NCBI RefSeq assembly: GCF_017168195.1
Contig: NZ_JADNYL010000002.1
Span: forward strand, 682,001 to 746,000
Direction of reading: 5' to 3'
Length of the DNA stretch: 64,000 bases
Source: Thalassotalea sp. G2M2-11
Lineage (GTDB): Bacteria; Pseudomonadota; Gammaproteobacteria; Enterobacterales; Alteromonadaceae
Part shown: piece by piece, positions 26,083-34,888 of the stretch
Layout: each line of letters starts with the position of its first letter
How positions within the stretch are numbered: the first letter of the stretch is position 1
Translations under genes and position numbers: made by a program
Notes under the pieces: generated by a model
Told to the model about the DNA's origin: nothing
What the model saw: only the letters and a program-made list of their open reading frames with translations
Database searches by the model: none

Positions 26083-26667
26083 TTACTCTTTTCCTGTTAG
26101 CTCACTAAAAACTGCACTATCAAGAAGATTATACGCCAATGTAACTCTTCCATTTATTCTCTTTATGATGCCTACATCACTACGCTGAAAAATTAATTTT
26201 AATGAGACTATATGAGCTGGTTTTTCTTCCAAACTAAGAGCTAAAAGATGCTCAATCACATCTTTAGCTTTCCCTTCAATACGATACTCTAAGTATATTG
26301 TATTGATTGACTTACCTTCTTCAAAGGGAGCATCTTTCCAGCCAATACTTTGCAGTTTTACACCTAAAGCGTCTAACATATTCTCGATATTTCGCTGAAT
26401 ATCTCTTTTAGTTTGAGCAACATTATCGTCTGAGTGATAACGTGAATATAGATTTTGCTCTAACACTTTAAATTTATTTAGCGAGGCTATAATGTCAGAC
26501 TCGTTATTAATCAACGCTTGTGTTTTTATCAAAGCCTTTTGTTGCAGTTCAAGACGTGCTGATACTTCATCTTGCCACTCAAATATCGGTAAGATAAAAA
26601 ACTTTATCGCAACAAGGACGACGATTAAAGTAAGTGCATTTTGGTGCTTCTTTAGGTCATCCAACAT
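26083..26667 (-). CDS. gspM: GspM-like (PilO-fold) T2SS inner-membrane protein
   Basis: Inner-membrane platform protein that pairs with GspL. Seen: a short cytoplasmic N-terminus, one membrane segment near residues 12-30 (NALTLIVVLVAIKFFILPIF), a helical coiled stretch near residues 35-100, and a ferredoxin-like periplasmic end (YLEYRIEGKAKDVIEHLLAL). The 194 residues match GspM. Its start overlaps the stop of gspL by one base. Identification comes from layout and neighbours; sequence conservation is low in this family. Confidence 0.75.
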   Translation of the reverse strand: MLDDLKKHQNALTLIVVLVAIKFFILPIFEWQDEVSARLELQQKALIKTQALINNESDIIASLNKFKVLEQNLYSRYHSDDNVAQTKRDIQRNIENMLDALGVKLQSIGWKDAPFEEGKSINTIYLEYRIEGKAKDVIEHLLALSLEEKPAHIVSLKLIFQRSDVGIIKRINGRVTLAYNLLDSAVFSELTGKE

Positions 26668-27803
26668 TAGTCATTCTCCATTGAAGCATTAAATTCTCTA
26701 TTGGCTTTTAATTTAAAGCTAATGTTGAACTGTTCTCTTCCTCTTGATTTTCTGATTGGAGAATCAAAGGCAGCGGTCAATACATTTACATGCTTAACAA
26801 TCAACTCCAACACGTCGGATGCTGATTCAGTAAACCCTCTTACGATAACGGTACTATTGTCCAATTCAATATTGCTAATACTAGATACCTTAATAACAGG
26901 CACAAGGACCTCCCAAATATCGTTAGCATTAGTGTTAGCAAGATAAATTTCAGAGACCGCCTGATAATTTTCTAATTTTTTCGCTAGCACAGCATCTTTA
27001 CTTAAAATAACAGAAGCTTCCGACTTTAGAGAGTCAAGTTTCCATGCAACATAATTGTCTTTGACTATCAAATATGAGCTACTCAGCAAGAGGTAGCATA
27101 AGCCAATGAAAACAATTGGAATCATTACTTTTTTAAAGATTTGTGCGGTTCCAACTCGGCTTGTTCGCATCATAAACGGCGCTAACTTTAATTTATTAAG
27201 GTGCGATAATGCCTTAATTAAAGTATTCGGGAACTGCTCTGCCTTAATGGTAGAAAGCTTTGAAAAAGTATTTCCTACAGTAGAAGAGAATCGCTCAAAA
27301 CTGTTAATTAAAAAATTATGCTCAGCTGAGATAATGACCGAATTAACTTTGGTCAAATATCGACTATGAGCTCGTTCGTCGCCATCAAAAAAATATTGTA
27401 TCGCTTGATTTTTTTCAAGTGTTTCTGAAAGCAATACGGTTTCCGGTACTCTTAAAAATGATTCAGGTACTTGCTCATCATAACGCCACACATTCAGTTC
27501 AACTTTTTGGTCGGAAGAATTTTGCACTACAGCTAATTCTTTAGCGTCTAGATTATGTTTTAACAGTCTTCTAAGTTCGGACTTACCAACATTTGGAAAT
27601 GAACGTGTTGTTTCATTACAGTATTGACTGGAAACGATCAATAAGTAAGGCGAAAAATCTTCTTGAGCAGGGACTAGACAATAATCATTCCCTTCCATTT
27701 TGAATCGATTCAACTGCCCATTGTAGTATCCAATCTTACTAATAACAGATTTAATAAGCTTATTTTGGTACTGAGATATAATACTAGAATAATTGCTTTT
27801 CAT
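26667..27803 (-). CDS. gspL: GspL-like T2SS inner-membrane protein
   Basis: Cytoplasmic-membrane linker that holds the GspE ATPase. Seen: an N-terminal cytoplasmic domain of about 225 residues (shorter than or diverged from the actin-like domain of classical GspL), one membrane segment near residues 230-250 (KVMIPIVFIGLCYLLLSSSY), then a coiled helix and a ferredoxin-like periplasmic domain near residues 290-370 (ELDNSTVIVRGFTESASDVL), as in PilN/GspL. The 378 residues fit. It follows gspK after one base and overlaps gspM. Assigned by architecture and order. Confidence 0.78.
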   Translation of the reverse strand: MKSNYSSIISQYQNKLIKSVISKIGYYNGQLNRFKMEGNDYCLVPAQEDFSPYLLIVSSQYCNETTRSFPNVGKSELRRLLKHNLDAKELAVVQNSSDQKVELNVWRYDEQVPESFLRVPETVLLSETLEKNQAIQYFFDGDERAHSRYLTKVNSVIISAEHNFLINSFERFSSTVGNTFSKLSTIKAEQFPNTLIKALSHLNKLKLAPFMMRTSRVGTAQIFKKVMIPIVFIGLCYLLLSSSYLIVKDNYVAWKLDSLKSEASVILSKDAVLAKKLENYQAVSEIYLANTNANDIWEVLVPVIKVSSISNIELDNSTVIVRGFTESASDVLELIVKHVNVLTAAFDSPIRKSRGREQFNISFKLKANREFNASMEND

Positions 27804-28685
27804 TTATTTAATGTCTTGTAAAACGTTAACTGGTGCAACGGGAGGCCTAGCGTAAGGAAGTAACGATACTACCTGCTTTCTAAGATAAATAACACTATTT
27901 ACCGTCGTTTCTACTTCAAAAGCCAAACGAGACGATGCCGTAAATCTATAATTGTCCAATAGTTCGCTACCAATAAGCGTTTTTAAACTTGCTCCTGATA
28001 ATTCACCTCTAGTTCTCAAACTTAAGGCCGCTTCTGCAATATTTTCACCCAAAACAGCCTTTAATATATCAGAAGTAGCAGCCATAAGGTTTATCTCTCC
28101 AACCGAGTACAAACTAAAGTTTTCAAAAAATATTTTTTTTTCTATTTCTGAAAGGTTGGTTATAAATACAATTTCGGACAAATCAGAAATAAATCCATTT
28201 CTTACTTGTTTACCAAATAAGAGTTTTTCATTTCCTCCCAAAGCATCATCATTTTTATCTTGCCAATCGAGTAACATTTGCCAAAGGAATTCTGCACGAC
28301 TTTCGTCAACACCATTAACCAAAAATAGTTTTTTAAACACATCTTTATAAAAAACGTTTACATTAAACAACCCTGCTTGATCTTGAACTCTAATTACCGA
28401 ACCTTCAGTAATTATCGGCGCATTATAAAAATTCAATTCCACTCTCGGTGACTCTTGTGAACCAGTAACTAGCACTGGCGATTGAGAAGAATGGTTTGTG
28501 AGTAAACTAAAAAGTATATTAGAGGTAACTGCATGGTTTTTGACAATTGCCAGAGCACGATCTTGAGCCAATCTTGCAACTTTCAACTGATCAGATGTTT
28601 TACTACTTAAATATAATACGAATATCGACAACACAGCGACGATTATCAATACTTGTATCATAGCGATTCCTGCACTCTTCTTCAT
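27804..28685 (-). CDS. gspK: Minor pseudopilin GspK
   Basis: Large tip pseudopilin. Seen: KKSAGIAMIQVLIIVAVLSI at the start; the usual Gly-Phe processing site is replaced by a GIAMIQ type, with no Glu5, as is normal for GspK, which lacks Glu5. The LNW/GspK-type alpha insert follows, with the conserved DWQDKNDDALGG acidic motif near residue 135 that binds calcium and a helix-hairpin-helix-like region (VDESRAEFLWQMLLDW). The 293 residues match. It sits between gspJ and gspL, with 3 bases after gspJ. Confidence 0.9.
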   Translation of the reverse strand: MKKSAGIAMIQVLIIVAVLSIFVLYLSSKTSDQLKVARLAQDRALAIVKNHAVTSNILFSLLTNHSSQSPVLVTGSQESPRVELNFYNAPIITEGSVIRVQDQAGLFNVNVFYKDVFKKLFLVNGVDESRAEFLWQMLLDWQDKNDDALGGNEKLLFGKQVRNGFISDLSEIVFITNLSEIEKKIFFENFSLYSVGEINLMAATSDILKAVLGENIAEAALSLRTRGELSGASLKTLIGSELLDNYRFTASSRLAFEVETTVNSVIYLRKQVVSLLPYARPPVAPVNVLQDIK

Positions 28686-28688
28686 CCG

Positions 28689-29372
28689 TTAATCCTGATA
28701 ATAAGATGATAATAAACGTGAAGAGGTCTTATCAAGTTGAATAACGATCGAAGTTTGCTTTCCTTGTTTTGAAAGTTTTATTTCAATAGTCTCTGGTAAT
28801 AGCTGATTTGTGATACCTGAAAAACGATTTCGCCACGAAGGAGATATATATTGTTCGGGCTCTTGATATTTTTGTTGATAACTATCCCACCCTAAGTACT
28901 GAAAACTAACACTATCCATGTTTTTAATTAATACCATCCCTTGTTCAAGTTCAACTTTTTGGTCAGCATAAATAATTGGTTGTGATAATTCAGAAGCATA
29001 GTACATCAAATCAAGCTTTCCGTTGGCATTTGTAATCGCTTCGACCCTGAACAACTCGGTTTTAGCTTCACCTACCAAACCAGAATGAGTCACAGATAAT
29101 ATACGATGTTCATTTCCAGTAAAAAAAAGCACAGCCTTCTTGTCAATTTTATTTTGATACACAACATAAGGAAAAATGCCAGAAAAAACTGAAATCATAT
29201 AGTTAATTGCTCGACTATCATTTTCAGCTATATCAAATTTTTTGGTGACATCCTGCCAATTATCAGCAAGCAAGCTGTATGAAAATGATCCCACTAATAA
29301 CAACAACGATAATATGGAAACTGAAATAAGTAGTTCAATCAAAGTAAAACCTTGGCAACTTCTACGAGTCAT
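28689..29372 (-). CDS. gspJ: Minor pseudopilin GspJ
   Basis: Pseudopilus tip protein with a prepilin N-terminus: RRSCQGFTLIELLISVSILS, where Gly-Phe is the cleavage site and Glu5 is kept, then a hydrophobic helix. The globular part has FQYLGWDSYQQ and PETIEIKLSKQGKQ, as in GspJ. The 227 residues fit. Its start overlaps the gspI stop by 11 bases. It forms the tip complex with GspK and GspI. Confidence 0.88.
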   Translation of the reverse strand: MTRRSCQGFTLIELLISVSILSLLLLVGSFSYSLLADNWQDVTKKFDIAENDSRAINYMISVFSGIFPYVVYQNKIDKKAVLFFTGNEHRILSVTHSGLVGEAKTELFRVEAITNANGKLDLMYYASELSQPIIYADQKVELEQGMVLIKNMDSVSFQYLGWDSYQQKYQEPEQYISPSWRNRFSGITNQLLPETIEIKLSKQGKQTSIVIQLDKTSSRLLSSYYQD

Positions 29373-29823
29373 TCCAACTCACCTCGTTATAAGAGAATTG
29401 CTGCTGAGTCTTTCCTATAAATACTATTAAGCTTACTTGCCAATATTTATACTTCTTAGCTTTTTCGGTAAAGTTTCCCGTATCTATATCATAAACAGGT
29501 AAAGGTGACTTGTAGTCTATGAGGTTTGCCGACCAGCTATACTCAGCCCCCCAGTCAGCCCCTTTACCCGAAATGAACTTATTATCTTGATTGGCTTGGG
29601 AACGTATATCCAATTGAACATTAGTGAGGATATTAGGTACAATGTTTGCGATATTAACATGTTTTTCAGCTTTATCCGAAGCAATTAATGCACTACGATA
29701 AATTACCGAAATAATGGCTAATGAAGAAAAAAGAATCATCGCCGCTACCAATACTTCTATTAAAGTAAACCCTTTATGATTCTTCGCAACAACTGATTTA
29801 TAATTCATCTTTTTAAACAACAT
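29362..29823 (-). CDS. gspI: Minor pseudopilin GspI
   Basis: Prepilin with a longer leader (about 17 residues, ending KNHKG) and the motif GFTLIEVLVAAMILFSSLAI with Glu5. The 153-residue length is a little above the 120-130 of most GspI; the longer tail has KYKYWQVSLIVFIGKTQQQF. Order gspH-I-J-K is the conserved one, which fixes the name. It follows gspH with no gap. Confidence 0.87.
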   Translation of the reverse strand: MLFKKMNYKSVVAKNHKGFTLIEVLVAAMILFSSLAIISVIYRSALIASDKAEKHVNIANIVPNILTNVQLDIRSQANQDNKFISGKGADWGAEYSWSANLIDYKSPLPVYDIDTGNFTEKAKKYKYWQVSLIVFIGKTQQQFSYNEVSWNDS

Positions 29824-30249
29824 TTATTTAAGATTCTGAGAAAATGTCACATCTAAAGATATCTTCTGCCCATTAAAAGTTCCTTGAATAACCTTTTGTT
29901 CTGTTTTTCCTTTATTATTAAATACAAGCTTTTGAGGTTGGAAAAACAATGACTCAAACCTAATCTCCTCTATAGTTTGTTGTTTTTTAGGGTTATATAA
30001 AGAAACTAGCCTACCATTAAATTCTATCCAAAGTACTTGTCCTGAATAGAATGATAGTGAGCTAACTTTTCGAAGCCAATTTTCAATTGAAAGCCTTTCT
30101 TGTTTCGCTTGGGTTTTATCAATAATATTTAGAGCGAAAGGACCAACCATAGTCATAAGTAACGCGACAATACTGAGAACAATCATTAACTCGATCAAAG
30201 TAAATCCAATATTCTTTACATAATGGCTTTTAACTAAGAATCTCGGCAT
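29824..30249 (-). CDS. gspH: Minor pseudopilin GspH
   Basis: Prepilin of 141 residues with the leader KSHYVKNIG followed by FTLIELMIVLSIVALLMTM and Glu5. The small beta domain (LSFYSGQVLWIEFNGRLVSL near residue 60) is like GspH, which joins the tip to the major pseudopilin. It lies directly after gspF. Confidence 0.86.
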   Translation of the reverse strand: MPRFLVKSHYVKNIGFTLIELMIVLSIVALLMTMVGPFALNIIDKTQAKQERLSIENWLRKVSSLSFYSGQVLWIEFNGRLVSLYNPKKQQTIEEIRFESLFFQPQKLVFNNKGKTEQKVIQGTFNGQKISLDVTFSQNLK

Positions 30250-31452
30250 CTATATCCCCAATTCGTTTATCGATACCATACTCATTAACATCACAACTAC
30301 AACACCGCCGACAAAACCTCCCATAAATAAAATCATCAGTGGTTCGAGTAAAGTTGTCATACGCTCAGTCCAACTTTCAAACTCTTGACGAGAACGGTTC
30401 GCTATTTCATCAAAAACACGCTCTAAATTGCCTGACTCTTCACCTACTTCTAACAACGATATAAAGAAGTCGGGATATAAAGAAGTCTGTTTAAGTGCAG
30501 GCGTTAATGAAGTTCCCCCTTTTACTTTAGTTTTCGCTATTTCCATCTCTCTTCTTAATGCCGTGTTTTTAATATTACCCGCAGAAAGTGATATCGCCTT
30601 GTCAATTTGAACTCCGGCTTTAACCATCAATGCAAGACCACTGTTAAAACGTATTCTTTCAACCGTTGTTACGGCCGTTTTTATTAAAGGTAATTTCAAG
30701 CAAGTTCGTTGCCACCATAAAATAAACGATTGTTTTTTTGAGAAATAAACCAAAGAAAATACTAAAAGTGTGAACCCTAGCACTAACATTCCTTGATATT
30801 GAATCATCCATTGACTCGTCGATAACATTAATTGTGTATACCAAGGAAGTTTATCTACTTCTGTAAACATCGCTGACATTTTAGGAATTATAAAGTTGAA
30901 GATAAAAAATACGCTGAGGATACAAACACAAAATATAACAAACGGATATGCGAGTGAACTAATTATTTTACTTCGCAAGTCTCGTTTGAACTTCAAATCA
31001 TCAGCTAGACCTGAGAATATTTCCGATAAATTGCCTGAGGCTTCTCCTAGTTCGATTAAGTTACAATATAAAGGGTCAAAAACGTCATCATATACTTTAA
31101 GGGCCTCAGATAATGATTTTCCTTTCTTTAAACTTGAGCTAATATCAGCAAGCAGCTTAGCAAGCGCAGGTTTAGCTTTAGTTTTACGTATTATATCGAT
31201 ACCTCTATCAATCCTGACACCAGACTCTAGTAATAAGCTAAGTTCAGAAGTGAGGAATTCCAAATCAGCTAAACTTACTTTCCTCGAAAAACTAAATAAA
31301 TTTTTACTATCATCTACTAGAGGTTTTATCTCAAAAGGAAGTAAATTTTGTTTTTTTAACTCAACCAGAGCTTCAGATTCTTCTGAGGCTTCTATTTGAC
31401 CATCAATCTTTGCACCTGAATTATCATATGCTTTATAAGAGAAGATTGTCAT
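30250..31452 (-). CDS. gspF: T2SS inner-membrane platform protein GspF
   Basis: Polytopic protein thought to turn GspE motion into pseudopilus assembly. Seen: IFSYKAYDNSGAKIDGQIEA at the start, the first domain with LSLLLESGVRIDRGIDI near residue 90, membrane segments near residues 170-190, 220-240 and 375-395, and a repeat of the domain near residue 270 (SGLALMVKAGVQIDKAI, LEVGEESGNLERVFDE). The 400 residues match. It is 3 bases after gspE. Confidence 0.95.
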   Translation of the reverse strand: MTIFSYKAYDNSGAKIDGQIEASEESEALVELKKQNLLPFEIKPLVDDSKNLFSFSRKVSLADLEFLTSELSLLLESGVRIDRGIDIIRKTKAKPALAKLLADISSSLKKGKSLSEALKVYDDVFDPLYCNLIELGEASGNLSEIFSGLADDLKFKRDLRSKIISSLAYPFVIFCVCILSVFFIFNFIIPKMSAMFTEVDKLPWYTQLMLSTSQWMIQYQGMLVLGFTLLVFSLVYFSKKQSFILWWQRTCLKLPLIKTAVTTVERIRFNSGLALMVKAGVQIDKAISLSAGNIKNTALRREMEIAKTKVKGGTSLTPALKQTSLYPDFFISLLEVGEESGNLERVFDEIANRSRQEFESWTERMTTLLEPLMILFMGGFVGGVVVVMLMSMVSINELGI

Positions 31453-31455
31453 TTT

Positions 31456-33108
31456 TTATCCTGCGACTCTTATCACTTCTTCTACCGTAGTTAAGCCCAT
31501 AATAGCCTTAAGCAAACCGTCTTCTAACAACGTTCTTCGCTTTAGAGCCGTATTATGTGCTCTTGCCTTAGAAATAAATTCTGAGTCCTTCGGGAATGCC
31601 TTAATTTTATCATCACATCTCAGGTACTCTGTAATTGCCATACGGCCCTTATAACCTGTATTAGCACAATGCTCACAGCCCTTGCCTTTAACCAAAACTA
31701 TATCAGTTAGGTTAAACCTTTCAGCTATTACCGTTAAATTGTACTTATCTATTAACTGAGTAGCATCTGGATGCTCAACTTTACATTCAGAGCAAATTTG
31801 CCGCGCTAAACGTTGCGCAACGATTGATACAAGAGCGGCATTGAGCAAAAACTCTTCAACACCAAGATCTAAAAGGCGAGTATAAGCACTAGCAGCATCA
31901 TTAGTATGAACTGTTGAAAAAACTAAGTGACCTGTAAGCGCTGATTGAAGAGCAATTTGGGCTGTTTCTTTATCGCGAATTTCACCCAACATAATAATGT
32001 CAGGATCTTGACGAACAACTGAGCGTAAGCCAGCAGCAAAGGTAAAACCAATGTCACTGTTTACCTGTACTTGGTTAATCCCTTCTAATTGATATTCAAC
32101 CGGATCTTCCAAAGTTATAATTTTTACGTCATCGTTATTCAGCGCATTAAGAAATGTATAGAGGGTAGTTGTTTTTCCTGACCCAGTAGGACCTGTTAAT
32201 AGTACTACCCCAGCTGTAGTTTTAATATCTTCCCTAATGAGCGTTTCAATATCTGCTGATAACCCTAGTACAGACATATCATAGCGCACATTATCTTTTC
32301 GTAGAAAACGCATAACTACTGACTCACCATCGTTTAGTGGTAATGCAGAAACCCGTATATCAAGTTCCTGATTTGCAATTTTCATTTGAATTTTACCATC
32401 TTGCGGGCGGCGCTTTTCTGCTATATCCATCCCAGATAAGATCTTGAGGCGAGTCACAATAGGAAGTTGCATCCTGGGAGCAAGAGTCTCGACTTCATGC
32501 AAGACGCCGTCAACACGAAAACGTGCTCGATAGCGCCCGTTAAAAGGTTCTAAATGCATGTCAGAAGCGCCTTGACGAAGTGCTCTTGTAATTAATGAAT
32601 TGAGTAAATTAACCGTTGGTGCCTCAGTAGCTAACTCCCTTAAACGAGCTTCTTCGTCACCAAGTAATTGAGTATCTTCTTCTTCAGAATTAAATGTTTC
32701 AAATTTAGCAATCAACATCTGTAGTTCAGACTCTGACGCAATATAAACAATCGGCTTTCTATCTTGCCTTATTAACCATTCATTTATATTTAACTCTAAT
32801 GGATATCGACATGCAAAACTCCAAGTACTTTGATCTTTCCTTAATGGAACCCATTGATTTTCAATCAAAAATTTAACGTCAGACTCTTCAAAATCTGTAG
32901 CTTGAATATGTTCCCAATCTGCGATATCAAGTAATGGTAAATTCAGGAAGCGACTATAAACATCGGGAAGTTGATCATCAGGTAAACTCCCCATATTAAC
33001 TAAAATCTGTTCTAGGCGCCCACCATATTTTTGTTGGTAATTTTTCGCTTTACTCAAATCTTCAGCTAAGACTTGAAATTCTTCAACAAGTAATGTTTCC
33101 AATTGCAT
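31456..33108 (-). CDS. gspE: T2SS assembly ATPase GspE
   Basis: Cytoplasmic hexameric ATPase that drives pseudopilus growth. Seen: an N-terminal GspE domain to about residue 150, VVLLTGPTGSGKTTTLYTFL near residue 300 (Walker A), DPDIIMLGEIRDKETAQIAL near residue 366 (Walker B), the His box GHLVFSTVHTNDAAS, and a zinc-type CxxC pair (CSEC near 440 and CEHC near 485). The 550 residues are typical. The start overlaps the gspG stop by one base (TAATG). Confidence 0.96.
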   Translation of the reverse strand: MQLETLLVEEFQVLAEDLSKAKNYQQKYGGRLEQILVNMGSLPDDQLPDVYSRFLNLPLLDIADWEHIQATDFEESDVKFLIENQWVPLRKDQSTWSFACRYPLELNINEWLIRQDRKPIVYIASESELQMLIAKFETFNSEEEDTQLLGDEEARLRELATEAPTVNLLNSLITRALRQGASDMHLEPFNGRYRARFRVDGVLHEVETLAPRMQLPIVTRLKILSGMDIAEKRRPQDGKIQMKIANQELDIRVSALPLNDGESVVMRFLRKDNVRYDMSVLGLSADIETLIREDIKTTAGVVLLTGPTGSGKTTTLYTFLNALNNDDVKIITLEDPVEYQLEGINQVQVNSDIGFTFAAGLRSVVRQDPDIIMLGEIRDKETAQIALQSALTGHLVFSTVHTNDAASAYTRLLDLGVEEFLLNAALVSIVAQRLARQICSECKVEHPDATQLIDKYNLTVIAERFNLTDIVLVKGKGCEHCANTGYKGRMAITEYLRCDDKIKAFPKDSEFISKARAHNTALKRRTLLEDGLLKAIMGLTTVEEVIRVAG

Positions 33109-33503
33109 TATTTGTGCACTATATCAGCATTATTATCTATACCACCTGGTTGTCCGTCTGCTCCATATGACAAAATTGAATATGGATTTCCCTCTTCACC
33201 AGGAATAACATAAACATAAGGGTTCCCCCAAGGATCTAAAGGGATATCCTTGGGTAAATAAGGACCATCCCATCGAGGTTTTTCACTTTTACGCAACTCT
33301 TCAAGCTTTTCAGGGTAATTTCCCATGTCAAGTCTGTACGTATCCAAAGCTGTTTCAAATGCATTCATTTGAGCCGAGGCTACACCTCGTTCTGCATCAG
33401 ACAACTGACCAAAAAACTTTGGTGCCACCAAAGAAGCTAATAATCCTAGTATGACAATAACAATTAACAACTCAATTAACGTAAAACCATTAACTTTTTT
33501 CAT
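33108..33503 (-). CDS. gspG: Major pseudopilin GspG
   Basis: Main subunit of the T2SS pseudopilus. Seen: a very short leader (KKVNG), then FTLIELLIVIVILGLLASLV with Glu5, and the family motif LDTYRLDMGNYPEKLEELRK, then WDGPYLPKDIPLDPWGNPYV, and SYGADGQPGG at the end with the calcium-binding acidic residues. The ATG at 33503 is preferred over TTG 33509. It is first in the operon, where GspC usually stands. Confidence 0.95.
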   Translation of the reverse strand: MKKVNGFTLIELLIVIVILGLLASLVAPKFFGQLSDAERGVASAQMNAFETALDTYRLDMGNYPEKLEELRKSEKPRWDGPYLPKDIPLDPWGNPYVYVIPGEEGNPYSILSYGADGQPGGIDNNADIVHK

Positions 33504-33553
33504 ATTCAACTAAAAAGGATAAAAACAGGTAAACAGGAGTTTATCAGCACAGT

Positions 33554-33575
33554 GTATAGCTGTCGATAGTTATAC
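33554..33575. promoter_or_regulatory. 22-bp imperfect palindrome upstream of gspG
   Basis: GTATAGCTGTCGATAGTTATAC matches its reverse complement at 18 of 22 positions (pattern GTATA-CT-TCGA-AG-TATAC). It lies 51 to 72 bases before the gspG ATG and after the wecA stop, a good place for a regulator-binding operator of the T2SS operon. No regulator can be named. Confidence 0.5.
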
Positions 33576-33606
33576 TTAACCGATAAACTTTTGATACAAA
33601 AAAGTA

Positions 33607-34659
33607 TTATTTTACAGCGCGAATAAATTTCCATGCATGCTGCAAAGCGTAAGAATAAACTAAAAATAATACGATAAAAGTAGATAACATCAACCACTCT
33701 GGAACAGCCAACACTTCGGCTATGATACCAATTAATGAACAGAATATTGCTAAACCACTAATAGCCCATAATGCCTGCCTAGAAGATAAACCTAATCGCA
33801 TACAAATATGATGAAGGTGGCCGTTATCGGCCTTAAAAGGCGAAACACCTTTACGAATACGACGTAGCATAATGGCAAACATATCCATCAAAGGCACAGC
33901 AATTATCCATAAAGCGGTTACAGGTCTAAATACCGCTTCGCCATGAGCAGTATTTTGAGTAGAGAGCGCGAGTAACCATATAACAGTTAGCCCCATGAAC
34001 ATGCTACCCGCATCCCCCATAAAGATCTTTTTTCCTCTAGGGTTACGCGTACTTACGTTATAAAACAGATAAGGAATAATTGCCACAACCAAAATAAGTG
34101 GCAATAAAATATCTGCAGACTTATCATTTAATAACGTTAAAACTGCAATTGAAGCGATAGATACAATACTCATTGAACCCGCCAAGCCATCAATACCATC
34201 TATCATATTAAACGCGTTAATTGCTGCAACACAGGCTAACATGGTAAACAGCATGCCATAATTACCAATTTGTACATTGCCTGAAGAAAAGATATTACCA
34301 AAATCCTGAATATAAACTCCTGCACCAAAAACCATAAGGGTTGCAACAATCCCTTGGAATATCATCCGAGGAGCAACTTTTAAATCATAGATATCATCCA
34401 TGGTGCCAATAAAAACTAACAAGGCCGATGAGATAAAATAGAGGTTAAGAATTTGGCTTTGTTCAACAAATAACGTAGAAGCTATTAGTACACCTGTATA
34501 GATTGAAATACCACCAATAAGCGGGATAGCACCATCATGCTTTTTACGCTCATTCGGTAGATCTACTAAACCAATTTGAGGCGCTAACGGTAACAAAACT
34601 TTAATAGTGAAGACGGAAACAAAGAAAGCGACAAATAAAGCACTTAAAGTAAAAAACAT
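33607..34659 (-). CDS. wecA: Undecaprenyl-phosphate GlcNAc-1-phosphate transferase
   Basis: Begins polysaccharide repeat units by moving a HexNAc-1-phosphate to undecaprenyl phosphate at the inner membrane. Seen: about 11 membrane segments, LVDLPNERKKHDGAIPLIGG near residue 34, GTMDDIYDLKVAPRM near residue 85 (the DD Mg site), INAFNMIDGIDGLAG near residue 145 (the nucleotide-sugar site), KKIFMGDAGSMFMG near residue 210 and FKADNGHLHHI near residue 275 (the HxHH-type motif). The 350 residues match WecA. It lies upstream of the T2SS operon in the same direction and stands as the initiating enzyme for the locus. GalNAc specificity cannot be excluded. Confidence 0.93.
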   Translation of the reverse strand: MFFTLSALFVAFFVSVFTIKVLLPLAPQIGLVDLPNERKKHDGAIPLIGGISIYTGVLIASTLFVEQSQILNLYFISSALLVFIGTMDDIYDLKVAPRMIFQGIVATLMVFGAGVYIQDFGNIFSSGNVQIGNYGMLFTMLACVAAINAFNMIDGIDGLAGSMSIVSIASIAVLTLLNDKSADILLPLILVVAIIPYLFYNVSTRNPRGKKIFMGDAGSMFMGLTVIWLLALSTQNTAHGEAVFRPVTALWIIAVPLMDMFAIMLRRIRKGVSPFKADNGHLHHICMRLGLSSRQALWAISGLAIFCSLIGIIAEVLAVPEWLMLSTFIVLFLVYSYALQHAWKFIRAVK

Positions 34660-34828
34660 TAAAAAGCCTTGGTTTTATAGCTCTAACAATTAAATTACAA
34701 GCCGATTAAAAAATTGCGCTAATTATAGTCCTGTAATCATTGAGAATCTAGGCTATTACTAATAAAAATTACTTCTGATAACTAATTTTAACATTTTAAA
34801 TTAACAATTAATTAACAAGTCTAATAAT

Positions 34829-34862
34829 AAAAGTAGGCTATTCTTACCTATAGCCTACTTTC
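34829..34862 (-). terminator. Intrinsic terminator after the SLBB export gene
   Basis: A perfect 11-bp stem (AAAGTAGGCTA at 34830-34840 with 34851-34861) and a 10-base loop. On the minus strand it is followed by TTTATTATT. It sits about 27 bases past the stop of the gene at 34889 and separates it from wecA. Confidence 0.8.
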
Positions 34863-34888
34863 ATATATTGTTAGTTGCTAGTTATGAG

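Noticed and set aside
33506-33697. Small minus-strand frame between wecA and gspG.
   Set aside because: It overlaps the wecA 3' end in another frame, has no motif, and the gap holds the gspG control region instead.
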